Assembly (NCBI RefSeq): GCF_041146395.1
Contig: NC_091010.1
Coordinates: 45,404,001-45,468,000 of the forward strand
Origin: Eulemur rufifrons
Taxonomy: Eukaryota > Chordata > Mammalia > Primates > Lemuridae
Length of the DNA: 64,000 nt
Reading direction: 5' to 3'
Of this stretch, positions 29,762 to 41,480 are shown piece by piece. Numbering within the stretch: position 1 is the first letter of the stretch; each line of letters begins with the position of its first letter. Below the pieces are notes generated by a model, which did no database searches, was not told the DNA's origin, and worked only from the letters and a program-made list of their open reading frames with translations. The position numbers and the translations under genes are program-made.

Positions 29762-29844
29762 CTGTGCCCCGGCCCTCAGGCTCCAAGGCGTCACCAGGAT
29801 TGAGCTCCTCGATGAGGGGGTCTCCGTGCTCCCTACGGACGACG
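29762..29844 (-). CDS. CRTAC1: CRTAC1 exon 9: propeller linker
   Basis: This 83-base exon enters in phase 2 and leaves in phase 1, encoding residues ~378-405: (Arg)-Val-Val-Arg-Arg-Glu-His-Gly-Asp-Pro-Leu-Ile-Glu-Glu-Leu-Asn-Pro-Gly-Asp-Ala. It is acidic and carries no calcium loop of its own; it links two FG-GAP blades. Acceptor ctgctctcctgcag, donor gtgagg. One conservative change (Val-Val for Val-Ile) compared with human as recalled. Confidence 0.96.
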
Positions 29845-32214
29845 CTGCAGGAGAGCAGACAGGACGGTTCTGGTGGGTCCCAGCTGGCCCCCTGGGCCTG
29901 AAGGCCCACTTGCTCCATTCCGTTCCCCGAGTGTCCCCAGGTCCCCGTGTGCATGGGCTGCCACCTGGATGCCCACGGAGCCACTCTCTGCTCACAGGCC
30001 CTGCCTGCACCCTGGCTGTTCGGGTTTTAATTTACGTTGGTAAATATTGATTTTCCTTTCTCTGATGGATGAATTATAGACAGCCCGGGGAGGGCAGCTG
30101 ATGGATGGAGAAGGGGCAGGGACACGACTACCTTCAACCGACCTTTGCTTTCCCTCACGTGGCCCCTGGGCTTCCCAGTTCTGGATGCCGCCCAGGACTC
30201 AAACCCCACCCACATGCTGCTCCTCCACACCTCCACACCCTCCCTGGTTGTCCTTTGTCACTTGCTGCCCTGCTTAAAAGCTCTGTAAGAATGTGTCTCA
30301 TCCCCCTGGTCAGAGGGCGCTCTGTGCAGGCTGGGCCCCAGCCTCCGTCATCTCTGCGTCGCTCACAGCATCCAACACAGCATCCGGCTCTCAGAAAGCT
30401 CCAGGCATGTGTCTGTGGGACAGGTGGCTGAATTCCAGGGGCACAGCAGAGGCAAGAGGTCCCCTGGGTCACAGGGGTTCTGTCTATTTTGAACTCTGGA
30501 TCTTGAGAATGTCTGCTTCAGAAAGGCTGCTATACAAGTCCCGCTCCTTTTCCACGCCAAGCTTAACCCTGGTGACGGTGGTGGGCTTTCGGCTCCGGTT
30601 TTCCTCACTCGTTATGTTCTCACAGCCCGGGGTGCTCTGGATGTGTGGGGCAAGGAGGGGAGGCGGGAGGCGGGGAGGGACTGGCATCACCCTCCCTACC
30701 GCGTTGCAGGTTGCACGTTGCTGCTGTCTGCCCAGATCACAGAGAAACACCCAGGCTGTGATGTGGCCAGTGCTTTCGGGAGGGGGTCGGCGTCCCCTGA
30801 GCTGGAGCCTTCGGCGGCTGGATGGCGGAGAGAGTTGGCAGAACGCACAGAAGCCCTGTGAGGTGGACTTGAGGGCAGGCGTGCGTGGGTGTGATGCCTC
30901 AGCCTGCTGACAGCCACAGTCCCTTCGACCATTTGTGTGCTGCAGACTCTGCCACAGCTGGGCAGAGACACCTCTTGGTTCAGGCGACAAAGCAGTTAGA
31001 GAGTCTTAAGGACAACATCCAGCAATTCCCTGCATTCCTGTGTTCACTGAACACGTTCTTAGGCAGCAGCTATTGTGTGCCAGGCCCAGTGTGGGGGGCC
31101 GGGAGGCTGGGGGCACCAGGAAGGACGGAGCTCAGAGTCCACGTGCACAGGAATCCCCCTGCAGGGTGCTGGAGGCCCAGGGAGGGCGGGGATGTGGGCA
31201 GTGAGTGCAGGGCTGGGCAATCAGGGAGGGCTTCCGGAGGAAGGGCCAGCTAAGCCAAGACCAGGACGGTGAGTGGTCTTGTGTCACTCCGATGAAGAGG
31301 GGCCGGGCCTGGCACAGCCCAGAACTGAAAGCTCACTGTGTCTGGGACTTAGACGTAAACAGGGACGTGGAGGGATCCCAGGGCAATGCGGAGCCTCTAG
31401 AGGGTGTTCAGTGGAAGAGGGGTGTGGCCAGACGTGCGTTTGCAACAGCTCACTCTGCAGGACCAGGGACAAGGAGACCAGCTGGAGGGGCGCAGGAATC
31501 CCGAGGATGCTGGGTGGAGGACAGATCCGAGGTGTGTCTAGACGTGTCAGTGGGGTGACCAGCCACACCCCAGTTGGCCTAGGAGAGTCCCGTGGTGATT
31601 ATTAAGATGGCTCCCTTTCACTCTCATTCACCGTCTGGGTGAATTCCCCGGTTGTCCTACTACGTATCATTAAAGGACTCGCAGACTCAAGCACCCCGAA
31701 GCTTTGGGTCCCTAGCGCCTGACATGCCCCAGGAGAGCACCAGGGCCAAGGAGCCCACAATGTTCCATTCAGCGACAGGTGAAAAACCCATGCAGTATGG
31801 GACAGGCAGGGGTTAAACTTCCAGAGCTTCCAGCTGAGTGGCAGTCCCAGCTGTAGCCCCTCACAAGCTCTGCTGTGTGCTCAGGACCCAGCCATCTGCC
31901 ACGGGGACTTGAGGCACAGCCACGCACCTGGGCAGTGGCTTCCACTGCTGCTGCACGGAGGCAAACACACCCACCCACTGGGCGGCCACGTGGTGACTCA
32001 CTCTGTCCACTCAGGCCAGCCCACCCTGTCTTCCCTCCTAGCCCACCCTGGGAGGCTGGAGGGGAGGCTGGGGGTCTGAGGTAGGCTGGACAGGCAGGCA
32101 GACAGGGGAGATGCCTGGGTTCTCGGGCCACAGAGACAGAAGCACTAGAGTCCTCAGTGCTCAGGGGCTCTGGCAAGTGACACTTTATTAGGCAGGGAAG
32201 GAAAGCAGTGTCTC

Positions 32215-32400
32215 TGTTAACTAGCAATTGATCTTCTGCAATTAATCTGGAAGTTGTGAATAAGCTTTCTGCAAGGCACCTAATTAGTAAATCTGGTGCC
32301 TTCGGGGGGTGATTACCTCCAACCAGGATTGATGCTTTGTTAATAATTACATTTTAAAGCACGCTTAGTCACAGGTCATGCCTTTTATTAATAGCTGGGC
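32215..32400. promoter_or_regulatory. AT-rich homeodomain-site cluster (candidate enhancer)
   Basis: Within ~185 bases: ctagcaattgatc, gcaattaatctgg, cacctaattagtaaat, gtgattacctcc, ggattgatgc, gttaataattac and attaatagctg. The block has no repeat signature and is AT-rich inside a GC-rich intron. That pattern is usual for conserved developmental enhancers. Function is inferred from motif density only. Confidence 0.35.
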
Positions 32401-32551
32401 CCTCCTGAGAGACAGGGCAGGAGCCTTTCGGGGCTGAGCAGGTGATCTGGCCCACCCTCCTCTCCCCTCCTGGTCCTGAGCCCCGTTAGAACGCTTTAGG
32501 CCAGGAACAGGGACATCTCAGGCCACACGCGTTCTGAGGTTTGTTCCTCAA

Positions 32552-32735
32552 CAGTGGTTCGCAAAACTTGAGAGTGATAAGAATCGCCTGGCGCCTACTG
32601 CCCACGGGCTTCCTGGGCCTCACCCCCTGAGATTCTAATCCCGAGGCCTGGCATGGGCTCTGGGATTCTGTGCTTAAGCACTCTAGGAAATTCTGATGTC
32701 AAGGGTCTCTGGACGCCCTTAGACAAATGTTGCTT
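32552..32735 (+). mobile_element. MER5A element
   Basis: 'cagtggttcgcaaaacttg', 'ataagaatcgcctggcgcc' and 'ctcaccccctgagattcta' are colinear with MER5A. Confidence 0.75.
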
Positions 32736-33324
32736 CAGAAAATTCCTCCCTAGACACGCTGCTCAGATGCCTGCAGATTCCTTCCATTTCTGAGACTTCC
32801 TTTTCCTCGTCTACCAGGGATACTTGTCACCTGGCATTTCCCAAAGGATGGTTTACAGACCACCAGTCCCAAGAGAAAAATCTCTGAAGGAATTGTCCCA
32901 TGGTCAAATCTATTTGGAATACTCCATGCATCGTTTGGGAAGTTGAAATATTCATAATTATGTTAAAGGCTCTGAGAAGTCCTGCAGTAAATAAACCTGT
33001 TTGTCTTGGCGTACCCTGGGTTTACCCAAACAGATTTGGCCCTGTAACCCCCTTTTGTGGTGGTGTGCATTTATGGGCTCTGGGCACACTAGGGCCCTGT
33101 CCCTCTGCCATGTCCCTGCAACACTGGGAACACGGTGGCCTAGTACTCTCCTTCTGTTCCCGCAGCCTCTTGCTCAGCCCCTGTCCTGTCTGTCTCTCCA
33201 TCCTCAGCACCGACTCCCTGGCCCTTGAAACCCTCCCCTCCTGATTCCTAAGCCCTCCTCCCCGACCCCTCCTCCCCACCAGCCCTTAAGGGTGAAAGAC
33301 CATGAGCCAGGCTGGAGCATCTAC

Positions 33325-33461
33325 CGGAAGAGGCGGTTGGCCGAGGAGCTGCGGTAGGCGATGTTGTTGAAGAAGATCTCCAGCTCCTGGTCATTGTCGA
33401 AGTCGGCGGCGATGACTGTGCGGACAGGGGAGGGCATGGAGAACTTGGGCGAGGCGATGTC
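33325..33461 (-). CDS. CRTAC1: CRTAC1 exon 8: FG-GAP repeat
   Basis: This 137-base exon enters in phase 0 and leaves in phase 2, encoding residues ~333-377. It begins Asp-Ile-Ala-Ser-Pro-Lys-Phe-Ser-Met-Pro-Ser-Pro-Val-Arg-Thr-Val-Ile. The blade loop Asp-Phe-Asp-Asn-Asp-Gln-Glu-Leu-Glu (~352-360) is a degenerate calcium loop with Gln in place of the conserved Gly, as in human. It continues 'IFFNNIAYRSSSANRLF'. Acceptor ctctctcctgcag, donor gtagat. Confidence 0.97.
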
Positions 33462-36009
33462 CTGCAGGAGAGAGGCCTGCGGTCAGCGGATGGGACAGTG
33501 GGCACGAGCAAGGGGCCGACTCTGCTGTGCGTGGGGCCATCAAAGTCAAGAGGCAGCCCGACCCTCGCCTCCCCGTAAGGGACGTGCGGTGGCTGCCTTA
33601 GGACCACAAGAACCCCAAGCTGCTTGTAGGAGAACAAGGAGGGGAGAACAACAGCCACCGTAGGCGCCAGCGAGGCGCTGAGCTGTTCCCCAGTCAGGAC
33701 CACACCAAGCCCTCTCAGCAGGCCCTCGCGGCAGCGCAGACATTAGCAGGCCCATTTTCAGGGCAGGTAACTGAGTCCTGGAGAGGAAGGTGAGTCACCC
33801 AAGTCACAGCTAATGAGTGGGGCCGAAGCCAGGGCTTCCGATTCCAGATGCTGTGCGCTTTCTGCTACGCGTCCCTCCCACCGTCGGAAGCTGGGTGGGC
33901 GCTGAAGTCTGTGCACTTGAATCCGGGCTCCGGCACTGAGCGGCCGTGTGATCCAGGCAAGTTACTAACCCCCTGGATCACAGTATCCTCATCAGTAACT
34001 TGCCCGGGTTGTGAGGAGTGCATGTAAAATGCTTGGCACAGAGCCGGCAAGAGACAGATCTCCGGCAACCTGTCCTGCCTTGTCCTGCCCTCAGCCTCAC
34101 GGAGGGTGGATGTGGCTGCCCGTGGCTCTGCTTTTTGCTGTCTCTACTACTTAATGTTTCTCGGGAGGCTTTTGATTTTTTTTTTTTTTTTTTTTGGTGA
34201 CATTTGCTTTGAGGAGGCTGCAGTATCAGCTACACCTGTCCAGGACTCATGGGGAGACCCCAGACCCAGGGTAAGTCCAGCTGGGACTCCAAAGTGCTGG
34301 GAGGGCCCCAGGTGGCCCTGGCAAAGGGCCCTAGGTGTGGGCCTGCCTTTGAAATAAAAGCAGAGCTGTGCAGGGCGACGTTTTATTTCTGAGCAGAATA
34401 TCCCCATTATAGGTGGGTTTATCCCTTAAAGACCGAGGAGCCTGTCCAAGCCCCAGGGTCCGTGTGGAGAGGGCTGGGAAGGGCACACTGGTGCCCCCTC
34501 CTGCTGCAGGCCCTCTCTGGTGGCTGCAGAATGAGCCGGCTGGGTCAGCCGGTGAGCTGCCGGTTCTGGGGAGGCCAGGAAGGAGGTGGTCCCCATCAGC
34601 GCGGTAACGAGGTTGATTAAGAACCTGGCCAGCTGGTTGGGGTGGGCCGAGCAGGGCCTTAAGAGCCAGGGAACAAAGAGACCTCAGGCTCTCTCAGATG
34701 TCATTATTCTAGTGATCCTGTAAAAATGGAAGCCTCCACAGCCCCCTTGGGTCGCCCCCTCCGAAGCCTGGGCTTCCAAGATAACGTGCTTTGGCTCCAG
34801 CACAGTTCCTGGCACACGGAAGGCACTTGACAAACGGGGCGTTTGCTGTCATCATTGCCATTGCTCCCGTGAGCTGGGAGGAGCCAACAGAATGGTCAAC
34901 CTGGTCTTCACCCTCGGCCCGTCCACATTGGGGTGGGTAATTCTCTGTCATGGGGGGCTGTCCTGTGCACCGTAGGATGTTCAGCAGCACCCCCTTCCCT
35001 AGTTGTGACAACCCCAAAGGTCCCCAGACATTGTCAAATATCCTGGGTCAGGGCAGCAAAACTGTTCCTGTTGAGAACGGAAGCTGAGTGAGGATGGAAA
35101 TCACCCACCTTGGTCTTCACCAAGGTCCCAGAAGGATCAACTGTGCTGAGCTCAGGACGTGCCCTCCCAACCCCCGAGAGCCGGGGCTCAGGCCTCAGCC
35201 GGGAGGGAGCACTGGGCCCAGCACCCCAGGGTGGCGGCCTATGATGGGGGGGCCTTGCGAGGTGGCTTCTCCATTGTCACACACACATAAGGCAAACCCT
35301 GAGGTTTCATGGTCCCAGGGACGTCTCCAGGAACGTTCTCACTCACTCGGTTTTTTTGCAAGACCTAGGCACCTCCAGAACGATCCCTGAAATCAGCTTC
35401 AGCGATCCCATGCCTTCTGCCGCCCTCCCCGAGGAAGCCCCAAGCCCAAGCCCATCATGCTGGTGGCCCCTCCATGACTGTCACCAACAGTTCTCTCGAA
35501 TTCTCGGCCTCAGTCTATTGACAGTTCAGGGAGGAGGCACAGAGAGGGTCTGAGGCCACCTTGTCCACCATTCGCTGTTTGTCCCTACAGGTGGCTGTTG
35601 AGAATTCTGTGGCCTCAACCTTCCGTTCTCTCCCACCATTTTGCCCTTGGTCTGAAGCTCAATTTGAAAAGCTCAGGCTGGCCGCAGATCAGGTTTTCCA
35701 GGAGCCACCAGGAAAAGTGGCCTCGATCCAGAGAACGAAGCCCACCTCACAGGGGCCCCAGCCCACCTTGAGAGGCTGCGCTTCCTCCCCTGCCGACCTG
35801 GCTCCTTCTTGGGCACTGGTGTCTTCACCGAGCCTGGGCTGGAGCCCATCGTTCCCCAGCTGTTACCTTCACTGTGACCCCACCCCCTCCAAGCCCCTTC
35901 TCAGCCTGGTGGGAGGCACAGGCCAGGGCGGCAGCTCCTGTGACCTGCCGGGGCCACTGCAGTGCAGGGGGGCGGGGGTGAGGTGGGGGAGGGAGAGGCC
36001 CCTTCTTAC
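33462..36009 (-). other. CRTAC1: CRTAC1 intron 7
   Basis: GT at 36009-36008 (gtaaga), AG before 33461. A MIR on - at 33745-33860 lies next to a MIR on + at 33895-34060. A poly-T tract of about 23 bases is at 34173-34195. I see nothing recognisable in 34420-36000, a GC-rich unique stretch. Confidence 0.85.
33895..34060 (+). repeat. MIR SINE
   Basis: 'cttgaatccgggctccggc', 'gtgtgatccaggcaagttac', 'cagtatcctcatcagtaac' and 'gtaaaatgcttggcacagag'. Confidence 0.8.
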
Positions 36010-36155
36010 CCGAAAGCGGACCTTCCCGTGGGCGCTCATCTGCAGATAGAGGCGGTGCGGGCCGTTCCAGTTGCCATAGACGATGTCCACTTTGCCGTCA
36101 CCGTTGAAGTCGGCCAGGGCGACACCTCGCCCGTGCTGGTGGGGGTCGTCCACAC
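36010..36155 (-). CDS. CRTAC1: CRTAC1 exon 7: FG-GAP repeat with calcium loop
   Basis: This 146-base exon enters in phase 1 and leaves in phase 0, encoding residues ~284-332. It reads (Gly)-Val-Asp-Asp-Pro-His-Gln-His-Gly-Arg-Gly-Val-Ala-Leu-Ala, then the loop Asp-Phe-Asn-Gly-Asp-Gly-Lys-Val-Asp (~299-307), then 'IVYGNWNGPHRLYLQM'. Human has Arg for the loop Gly and Thr for Ala in 'SAHGK' as I recall it. Acceptor ctgcccccag, donor gtaaga. Confidence 0.97.
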
Positions 36156-36534
36156 CTGGGGGCAGCGGCAGAGACCCTCAGTGTGGCGACCCCACACCCC
36201 ACACGTACTCACCGTGCTCGAGCTCTGTGACAAGGAACAAAGCATGGTGGCCCTAGAATTGTTCCTGCCCTCCCGGGAGTGGATGGGGAGATACGGCTGC
36301 GGTCTCAGAAGTTTTCACAGGGGCAGGAGGTGGGAGGGCCACCCGGTTGCAAACGGGACCAGAGACTTGTCCTCAAGCCACGTCTGCCCGGCAGGTACAG
36401 TATTTCTGCTCAGTCTGGGGGCAGCAAGGGTGGGAGGAGGGAGACTGGGGACCCTGGAGGACCCTGGAGGACCAGACCCCGCCCACCAGCCCCAACACTG
36501 CCACCGGCGACAGCAGGCTGGTCACGCCACTCCT

Positions 36535-37082
36535 TTACTTAAATCTCTCAGTGACTTCCCAGTACTCGTGGGTCAAGTTCAAACTCCTGCCTGGGGAACA
36601 TGAGGCCCTGCCTGGCCGTGGCCCTGCCCACCTTATCTGGTCTGGATCTGCTACCACTCTTCCCGCTATTTGCTGAGCTCTGGTCCTTTTGCTCCTCAGA
36701 TGACCCAGGCTTTTTCCAGCTTCTGAGCCTTTGCTCAAGCTGGTCTCCCCACCTGGCCCGCTCTCCCATGCTCTAGGGTACCTGGCTCCTGGTTTTCCTG
36801 CTCTCAGCCACGTCACCTCCTCAGGGAAGCCTGCCCTGACCATGCATCTGAGACAGCCACTCCGCCCACCCTGTCATGTCCCCGACAGCCTCCATCCTTC
36901 TGATCACCCTGTGTGGTCATGTTCCCGTGCGGTTTCCTTGCTCAGGGTCTGGTTTTCCCACTAGCTCTGACACTCTGTGAGGTTAGGACTGTCTTTTTGG
37001 TTCCTCTGGGTTTGCACACGCAGTGTCTATCTCAGGGCCTGCGGTGGCCTAGCAGTTGCCAGTAAATACTTGCTGAATGAAT
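36535..37082 (+). mobile_element. L2 LINE 3' end, ~550 bases
   Basis: Colinear with the L2 3' end: 'gtcaagttcaaactcctgcc', 'acatgaggccctgcctggcc', 'cctcagggaagcctgccctg', 'cactctgtgaggttagg' and 'gtaaatacttgctgaatgaa'. The longest L2 copy in the window. Confidence 0.85.
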
Positions 37083-38874
37083 GGAGAGATATAAATAACG
37101 TGACAGAAAGCAAACATAGGTGACAGCGGAGGAAACGCCGCGGGCAGCGTGCCTGGTGCGATCTGGGAAGGGAAGCCTCTGTGCACAGTGCCCATCCCCC
37201 ACACCACCCCCTGATCGGGCCCGGGGGAGGATGGAGGGCGGCGTTGCCCAGGTGACGGCCTGACTGGCTGCCCCAGGCCAGTGCAGAGCTGAGAGACAGC
37301 GACTCTAGGCGTCCACCCACACTGACCCTTGCCGAGGACAAACAGCTGTCAGTCATCAGGCCCTCTGGGATGTCAGGCAACAGGACAATATGATGGGCGG
37401 TGGGGATCAGAGACCCCGGGGCACACACAGAGCTCTTGCCAGCTGCAAGCACAGAGATCTGAGGGTGGGAGCCAGGAGAGGGCAGGGTGGGCCCCTGAAA
37501 ACCTCAGAAGCTAACCTTCTCCTCTTGGGAGAAGAGGACACAAGGAGAGAGAGGAAGTGGGAGGAGAAGAGGCAGTGAGACCCAGGCTGGAGGAAGAGGG
37601 TTTGCAAAGGACTGGGGGCAGCCTCCAATCCCTAGGATTAATACCCCATTAATTCTCTGCAAAACTCCTGGCCCGAGTGTCGGTGGCCTTCTGCGTCGGC
37701 CCATTTCTCTCCTATCTATGAGGCACCTTGACAAGGAGCTGGTTCCCTTTCACGGGAATAATCGGTGCCAGGCTGCATTTCACAGCAGCATCTGTTTGGG
37801 TGATGAATGCCCTCTTGACATGTCTTGTTAAACCCCTGCAATCACTCTGACTTTCAATTACGGGCCTAGCACCTTGCCTCTCTCCTCCCGCCTGATACCT
37901 TCTCCCACTCCAACTTGTTCGCTCACCTCTGCTTCCATCTCTTTAACACCTTATCAAATCCTCTAGGTTTTCTCCCTTCGCTTTATGATTTCTCAGCAAT
38001 GAGAAAATTTGCTGCCAGAGTACAGCACTGCGAGGGGTGAGCTGGTGGGAGGACAGGCCAGGGGAGCTGCCCCCATTTCGGCTTTGCCAGGGACGGACAA
38101 GCGGTGAGGCAAGGATGAGGGCTGACGGGCGACAGCTGGGGCCGGGTGGGTGTTGTGGGCCAGGAGTCCCCCAAAATGGAGCCTCCCAGGCCGAAAGCCG
38201 GTACTCTTAATTCAGAGAGTGGACTGGCACATGCCCAGGGGTTTGATGCTGGCTGTTGACAACAGCCAGAGCTTGCGGGACCTTTGATCTATGTGTCTAG
38301 ATCCCAGTCACCTCTTCTTTTAGGGCCAGAGCTCCTCCCCATGTCTCCAGGAAGAAGGTGAAATCAAATCTTCCATTCTCCGGCAAGGCAGGGGCGGCGG
38401 GATGGCCAAGGGGCAGTAGCTGAAGGGCAGACGTGGGATGTGATCCCACATCTGTGGACTTTTCTGAAGTGCTCGCTCTGTCACTCGGCAGAATTTACAG
38501 GGTGGCCACCGGGTGGCAAGCATTGTGTCAAGAATGGATAGATCAGTGCCCCGGTCCGTGCAGAGCTCCTAGACAAACCACGATGGCCACATAGGAGCCT
38601 GCGTGAGAGGTGCGAGGGGCGGTGGGAACGTGGAGAGGGAAGGGCCAGTCTCCGCCGGGCGGCGCAGAGGGTGGCAGGAAGGGCTTTGCAGGGGAGGCAT
38701 TTGAGCAGGGTGGGGAAGGGCAAATGGAGGTTCTGCAGGTTGGGGTAGGGGCAGTCCAGGCAGAGGGAAGGGCAGGTGCAAAGGCTCTGAGGTTGATGAG
38801 GAATGAGCACAAAGCTGGGAGCCTGGGCACTGTCTCGTGTGGATTTTGTCCCGCTGCTCATTCTAGCTGTTTGT

Positions 38875-39015
38875 GTCTACAGCTGTTTCTAGAATGTCAG
38901 TGCCGTTCTGTGTGTGGGGTGGTCTTAGCTTTATTCATGGCAGCATCCCCAGCTGCTAGCACCAGCCTGGCACTGCGCAGGGGCTCCGTGAATGGTTGCT
39001 GGACTGAACTGAATG
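38875..39015 (+). repeat. L2 3' end fragment
   Basis: 'tctagaatgtcagtgccgtt', 'cagcatccccagctgctag' and 'caccagcctggcactgcgc', ending in 'ctggactgaactgaatg'. Confidence 0.7.
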
Positions 39016-39360
39016 TTTAGGATAAATGTGGGAGGGGGCCACGGCGGGAGAGGCAGCTCAGAGGGGAAATTAACGCTGAGGACACAGCAGGACTCAGAGG
39101 ACTGTGGGCCACTTCTGCTGTCGGAAAGTGACACTGGTCCGGAGTTCCAGACTCCCTCTCTCCAGCAGCAAACATGCCCTGTGGCCTGAGCCACATGGGG
39201 GATGAGGAATTGGAGTGACAAGCACTGTTCTCTGTGTGGTGCTGAAGACGACTTGTCTCACCCTCCCCGAGGCTGGAGGGGCAGGGCGGCCCGGTGTTCC
39301 CCGCGGGTCTGGGGGCTCAGGGGGCTCAGGGTGCGCAGCGCGGCGGCTGCACCCACTCAC

Positions 39361-39495
39361 CAACACTGGCCGCAGCATCCACGAAGGTGCCGTCGCCGCG
39401 GTTGTGGAAGAGGAAGTTGGGCCCGTTCTCGTTGTCGCAGAAGATATCTGAGGCGCTACTGCTGAGGATGGGGCCCACGCTGACGCCCCGGCCTC
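39361..39495 (-). CDS. CRTAC1: CRTAC1 exon 6: FG-GAP repeat
   Basis: This 135-base exon enters and leaves in phase 1, encoding residues ~239-283. It begins (Gly)-Gly-Arg-Gly-Val-Ser-Val-Gly-Pro-Ile-Leu-Ser-Ser-Ser-Ala-Ser-Asp-Ile-Phe-Cys and contains 'NFLFHNRGDGTFVDAAASV', the typical 'N-LF-N-GDGTF-D' segment between propeller blades. Acceptor ctgtcctctcctag, donor gtgagt. Its length, a multiple of three with equal phases, would allow in-frame skipping. Confidence 0.97.
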
Positions 39496-39911
39496 CTAGG
39501 AGAGGACAGCGGCCCACAGTGAGTGGCGGAAGCAAAGCCCCAGGCCCTGGGAGGAATTCTGACCTTCTGGATGCGTCCCTGAGCCTGGGCTCACCGTCCC
39601 CATGAACCTGTGTGCAGGGAGACAGCACTGAGGGAGCGGCCAGGGAGGAGCTAGACCCAATCACTCTGTGGCAAAGGGCGATTCCATGCGCTAAGGAGCA
39701 CAGACGGCACAGGCCCCAGATGCCAACGCCCTGCCCTGCCCTTCCGAGAGGGGTGGCTGAATTACGATAGTCCTAAACCCGGCTCTGCCACGCCACTTTG
39801 GTGAAGTCACAGACCTCCCGACAGCCTCCCCCACTCCCTCTCTGAGTCACAGATGTGCTGGTCAAGGCCACTGGGTATGCTCTTCTTTTAAGAACCTATA
39901 GGAAGAGGTTC

Positions 39912-40170
39912 CAGCCATAGGCACAAGGATGCTCACTTGGCTTTGTTTGACGTAGGAAACAATTACACATCGATAGTGAAGGGCTGAATGGATTACGGTG
40001 CATCCATATGACGGGCCATTCTGTAGCTACTCAAAAGACTGTGTAGATCCACAGGTATTGACTTGGAGGACTGCCCATGATACAGTGTTGAAAAATAAGC
40101 AATTCATCAAGTAACGGTATCATGTGATCTTACTTTTATTTTAAAAAGCATAGGAAAATACATGATATTT
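39912..40170 (+). mobile_element. Old L1 (L1M) 3' ORF2-region fragment
   Basis: 'gcacaaggatgctcacttgg', 'ggattacggtgcatccatat', 'ctgtagctactcaaaagact' and 'gatacagtgttgaaaaataag' follow the L1M end. Heavily diverged. Confidence 0.75.
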
Positions 40171-40267
40171 CTGAGTATACATGTTTGTGCAAGCTTCTTC
40201 CGTTTGAAGAAAAGTGGGAAAGGCCACACCCCAAGAGTCAGAAATACCAGGCAGGAAGCAGCCCCAC

Positions 40268-40432
40268 TAGGGCCAGGACATGGATTCTAGTCCCAGCTTG
40301 GCTTCTTGCAAACTGTGTGCACTCGGGCAGTTTGCCTTACCCTTCGAGCCTCAGTTTCCTCATCTGTAAAAGGAGGATAGTCTGACCTGCCTTTTCCACT
40401 TCAGGGTTTCTGAGAGGACCCAATGAGGTGAG
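40268..40432 (+). repeat. MIR SINE, left part (split by L1)
   Basis: 'tcctcatctgtaaaaggagg' and preceding 'cgagcctcagtt' give the MIR core. The 3' half resumes at ~41289 with 'ccacatgaaagggctttgg', after the L1. Confidence 0.8.
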
Positions 40433-41288
40433 ATACACCCTTTAGAACAGGTATTATCAAAAAGACAAAAGATTACGGGTGTTGGTGGGGCTGCAGAGAA
40501 AAGGGAGCAAATGCACACGGCAGGTGGGAACGTACATTAGTAAAGCCATTATGGAAAACAGTATGGAGGTTCCGAAAAAAGTTAAAAATAGAACGACCAA
40601 ATGATCCAGCGATCCCACTGCTGGGTGTACATCCAACAGAAATGAAATCAGCGTGCCTGAGACGTATCCGTGCTCCCCGTTCACTGCAGCGCCACTCACA
40701 GCACCCAAGATACCAGGTAAACCTGGGCTTCCATCAATGGATGGATGAAGAAAATGAACATATATACATGATGGAGTGTTATTCAGCCTTAAGAAAGAAG
40801 GAAATCCTGTCGTTTCAACAACATGGGTGAACCTGGAAGACACTATGGTCAGTGAAATAAGCCAGGCACAGAGAGACAGATACTGCGTGATCTCACTCAT
40901 ATGTGGAATCTACAAAAGTTGAACTCACAGAAACAGAGACTAGAATGGAGGTTACCAGGGGCTGGGGGACGGGTGGGAGTTAGGGAGGTGTTGGTCAAAG
41001 TATACAAAGTATCAGTTTAACAGGAAGAATAAGAGATTATTGTACAGCATGGTGACTGTAGTTAAGAATAGTGCACTGTATACTTGAACTTGCTGAGAGA
41101 ATAGATTTTAAACATTCTCACTACAAAAAAATGGTAAGTAGGAGAGGTAATGCATGTGTTAATTGGCTTGAGTTAGCCATTCCACAATGCATACTTATTC
41201 CAAAATATCATGTTGGACACCGCAAATTTATTAAAAATATAGTGTGATACACCATAAATATATACATTTTTTCAATTAAAAAAATAAG
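40433..41288 (+). mobile_element. L1 3' end insertion, 5'-truncated
   Basis: Good L1MA-type match: 'tattatcaaaaagacaaaag', 'ccattatggaaaacagtatg', 'gatccagcgatcccactgct', 'gtgttattcagccttaagaa', 'aataagccaggcacagagag' and 'ggttaccaggggctggggg'. It closes with 'atatatacattttttcaatt' plus an A-rich end. A likely 11-bp target duplication is seen at 40422-40432 and 41283-41293 (10 of 11 identical). It inserted into a MIR. ORF2 is broken and nothing functional remains. Confidence 0.9.
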
Positions 41289-41339
41289 GTGAGCTCCACA
41301 TGAAAGGGCTTTGGGGACCCTCCAGCCTTGCTGCTCAGA

Positions 41340-41480
41340 GTCAGACCTGTGGGCAGCTGCAGGAGTGGCACCTCGGAGTTTGCTAGAAATGCCGGATCTT
41401 GGTCCCCTACTGAACCAGACCCTGCGTTCTAACCAGACCCCTGGGTGGTGTGTGTGCACTATACAGTTTGAGAAGTACAG
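41340..41480 (-). mobile_element. MER5A fragment
   Basis: 'tttgctagaaatgccggatc', 'ggtcccctactgaacc' and 'acagtttgagaagtacagcc', in reverse MER5A order. Confidence 0.7.

Larger units (their letters stand above)
29845..33324 (-). other. CRTAC1: CRTAC1 intron 8
   Basis: GT at 33324-33323 (gtagat, weak), AG before 29844. It contains an AT-rich homeodomain-site cluster (32215-32400), a MER5A (32552-32735) and a further eroded MER-type fragment at about 32840-32950. I see nothing recognisable in 29860-32200 apart from a possible L2 trace near 30240-30420. Confidence 0.85.
36156..39360 (-). other. CRTAC1: CRTAC1 intron 6
   Basis: GT at 39360-39359 (gtgagt), AG before 36155. A long L2 on + (36535-37082) and a shorter L2 end on + (38875-39015). 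I see nothing recognisable in 37100-38860, apart from short AT-rich pieces at 37625-37665 and 37740-37860 without repeat signature. Confidence 0.85.

Noticed and set aside
34173..34195. Poly-T tract as the tail of a reversed retrocopy or Alu
   Set aside because: The flanking bases (ggtgacatttgctttgagg) only weakly resemble a SINE, and no gene-derived sequence or duplication was found.
40433..41288. Possible active L1 gene
   Set aside because: Only the 3' end is present, frames are broken by stops and indels, and there is no 5' promoter.
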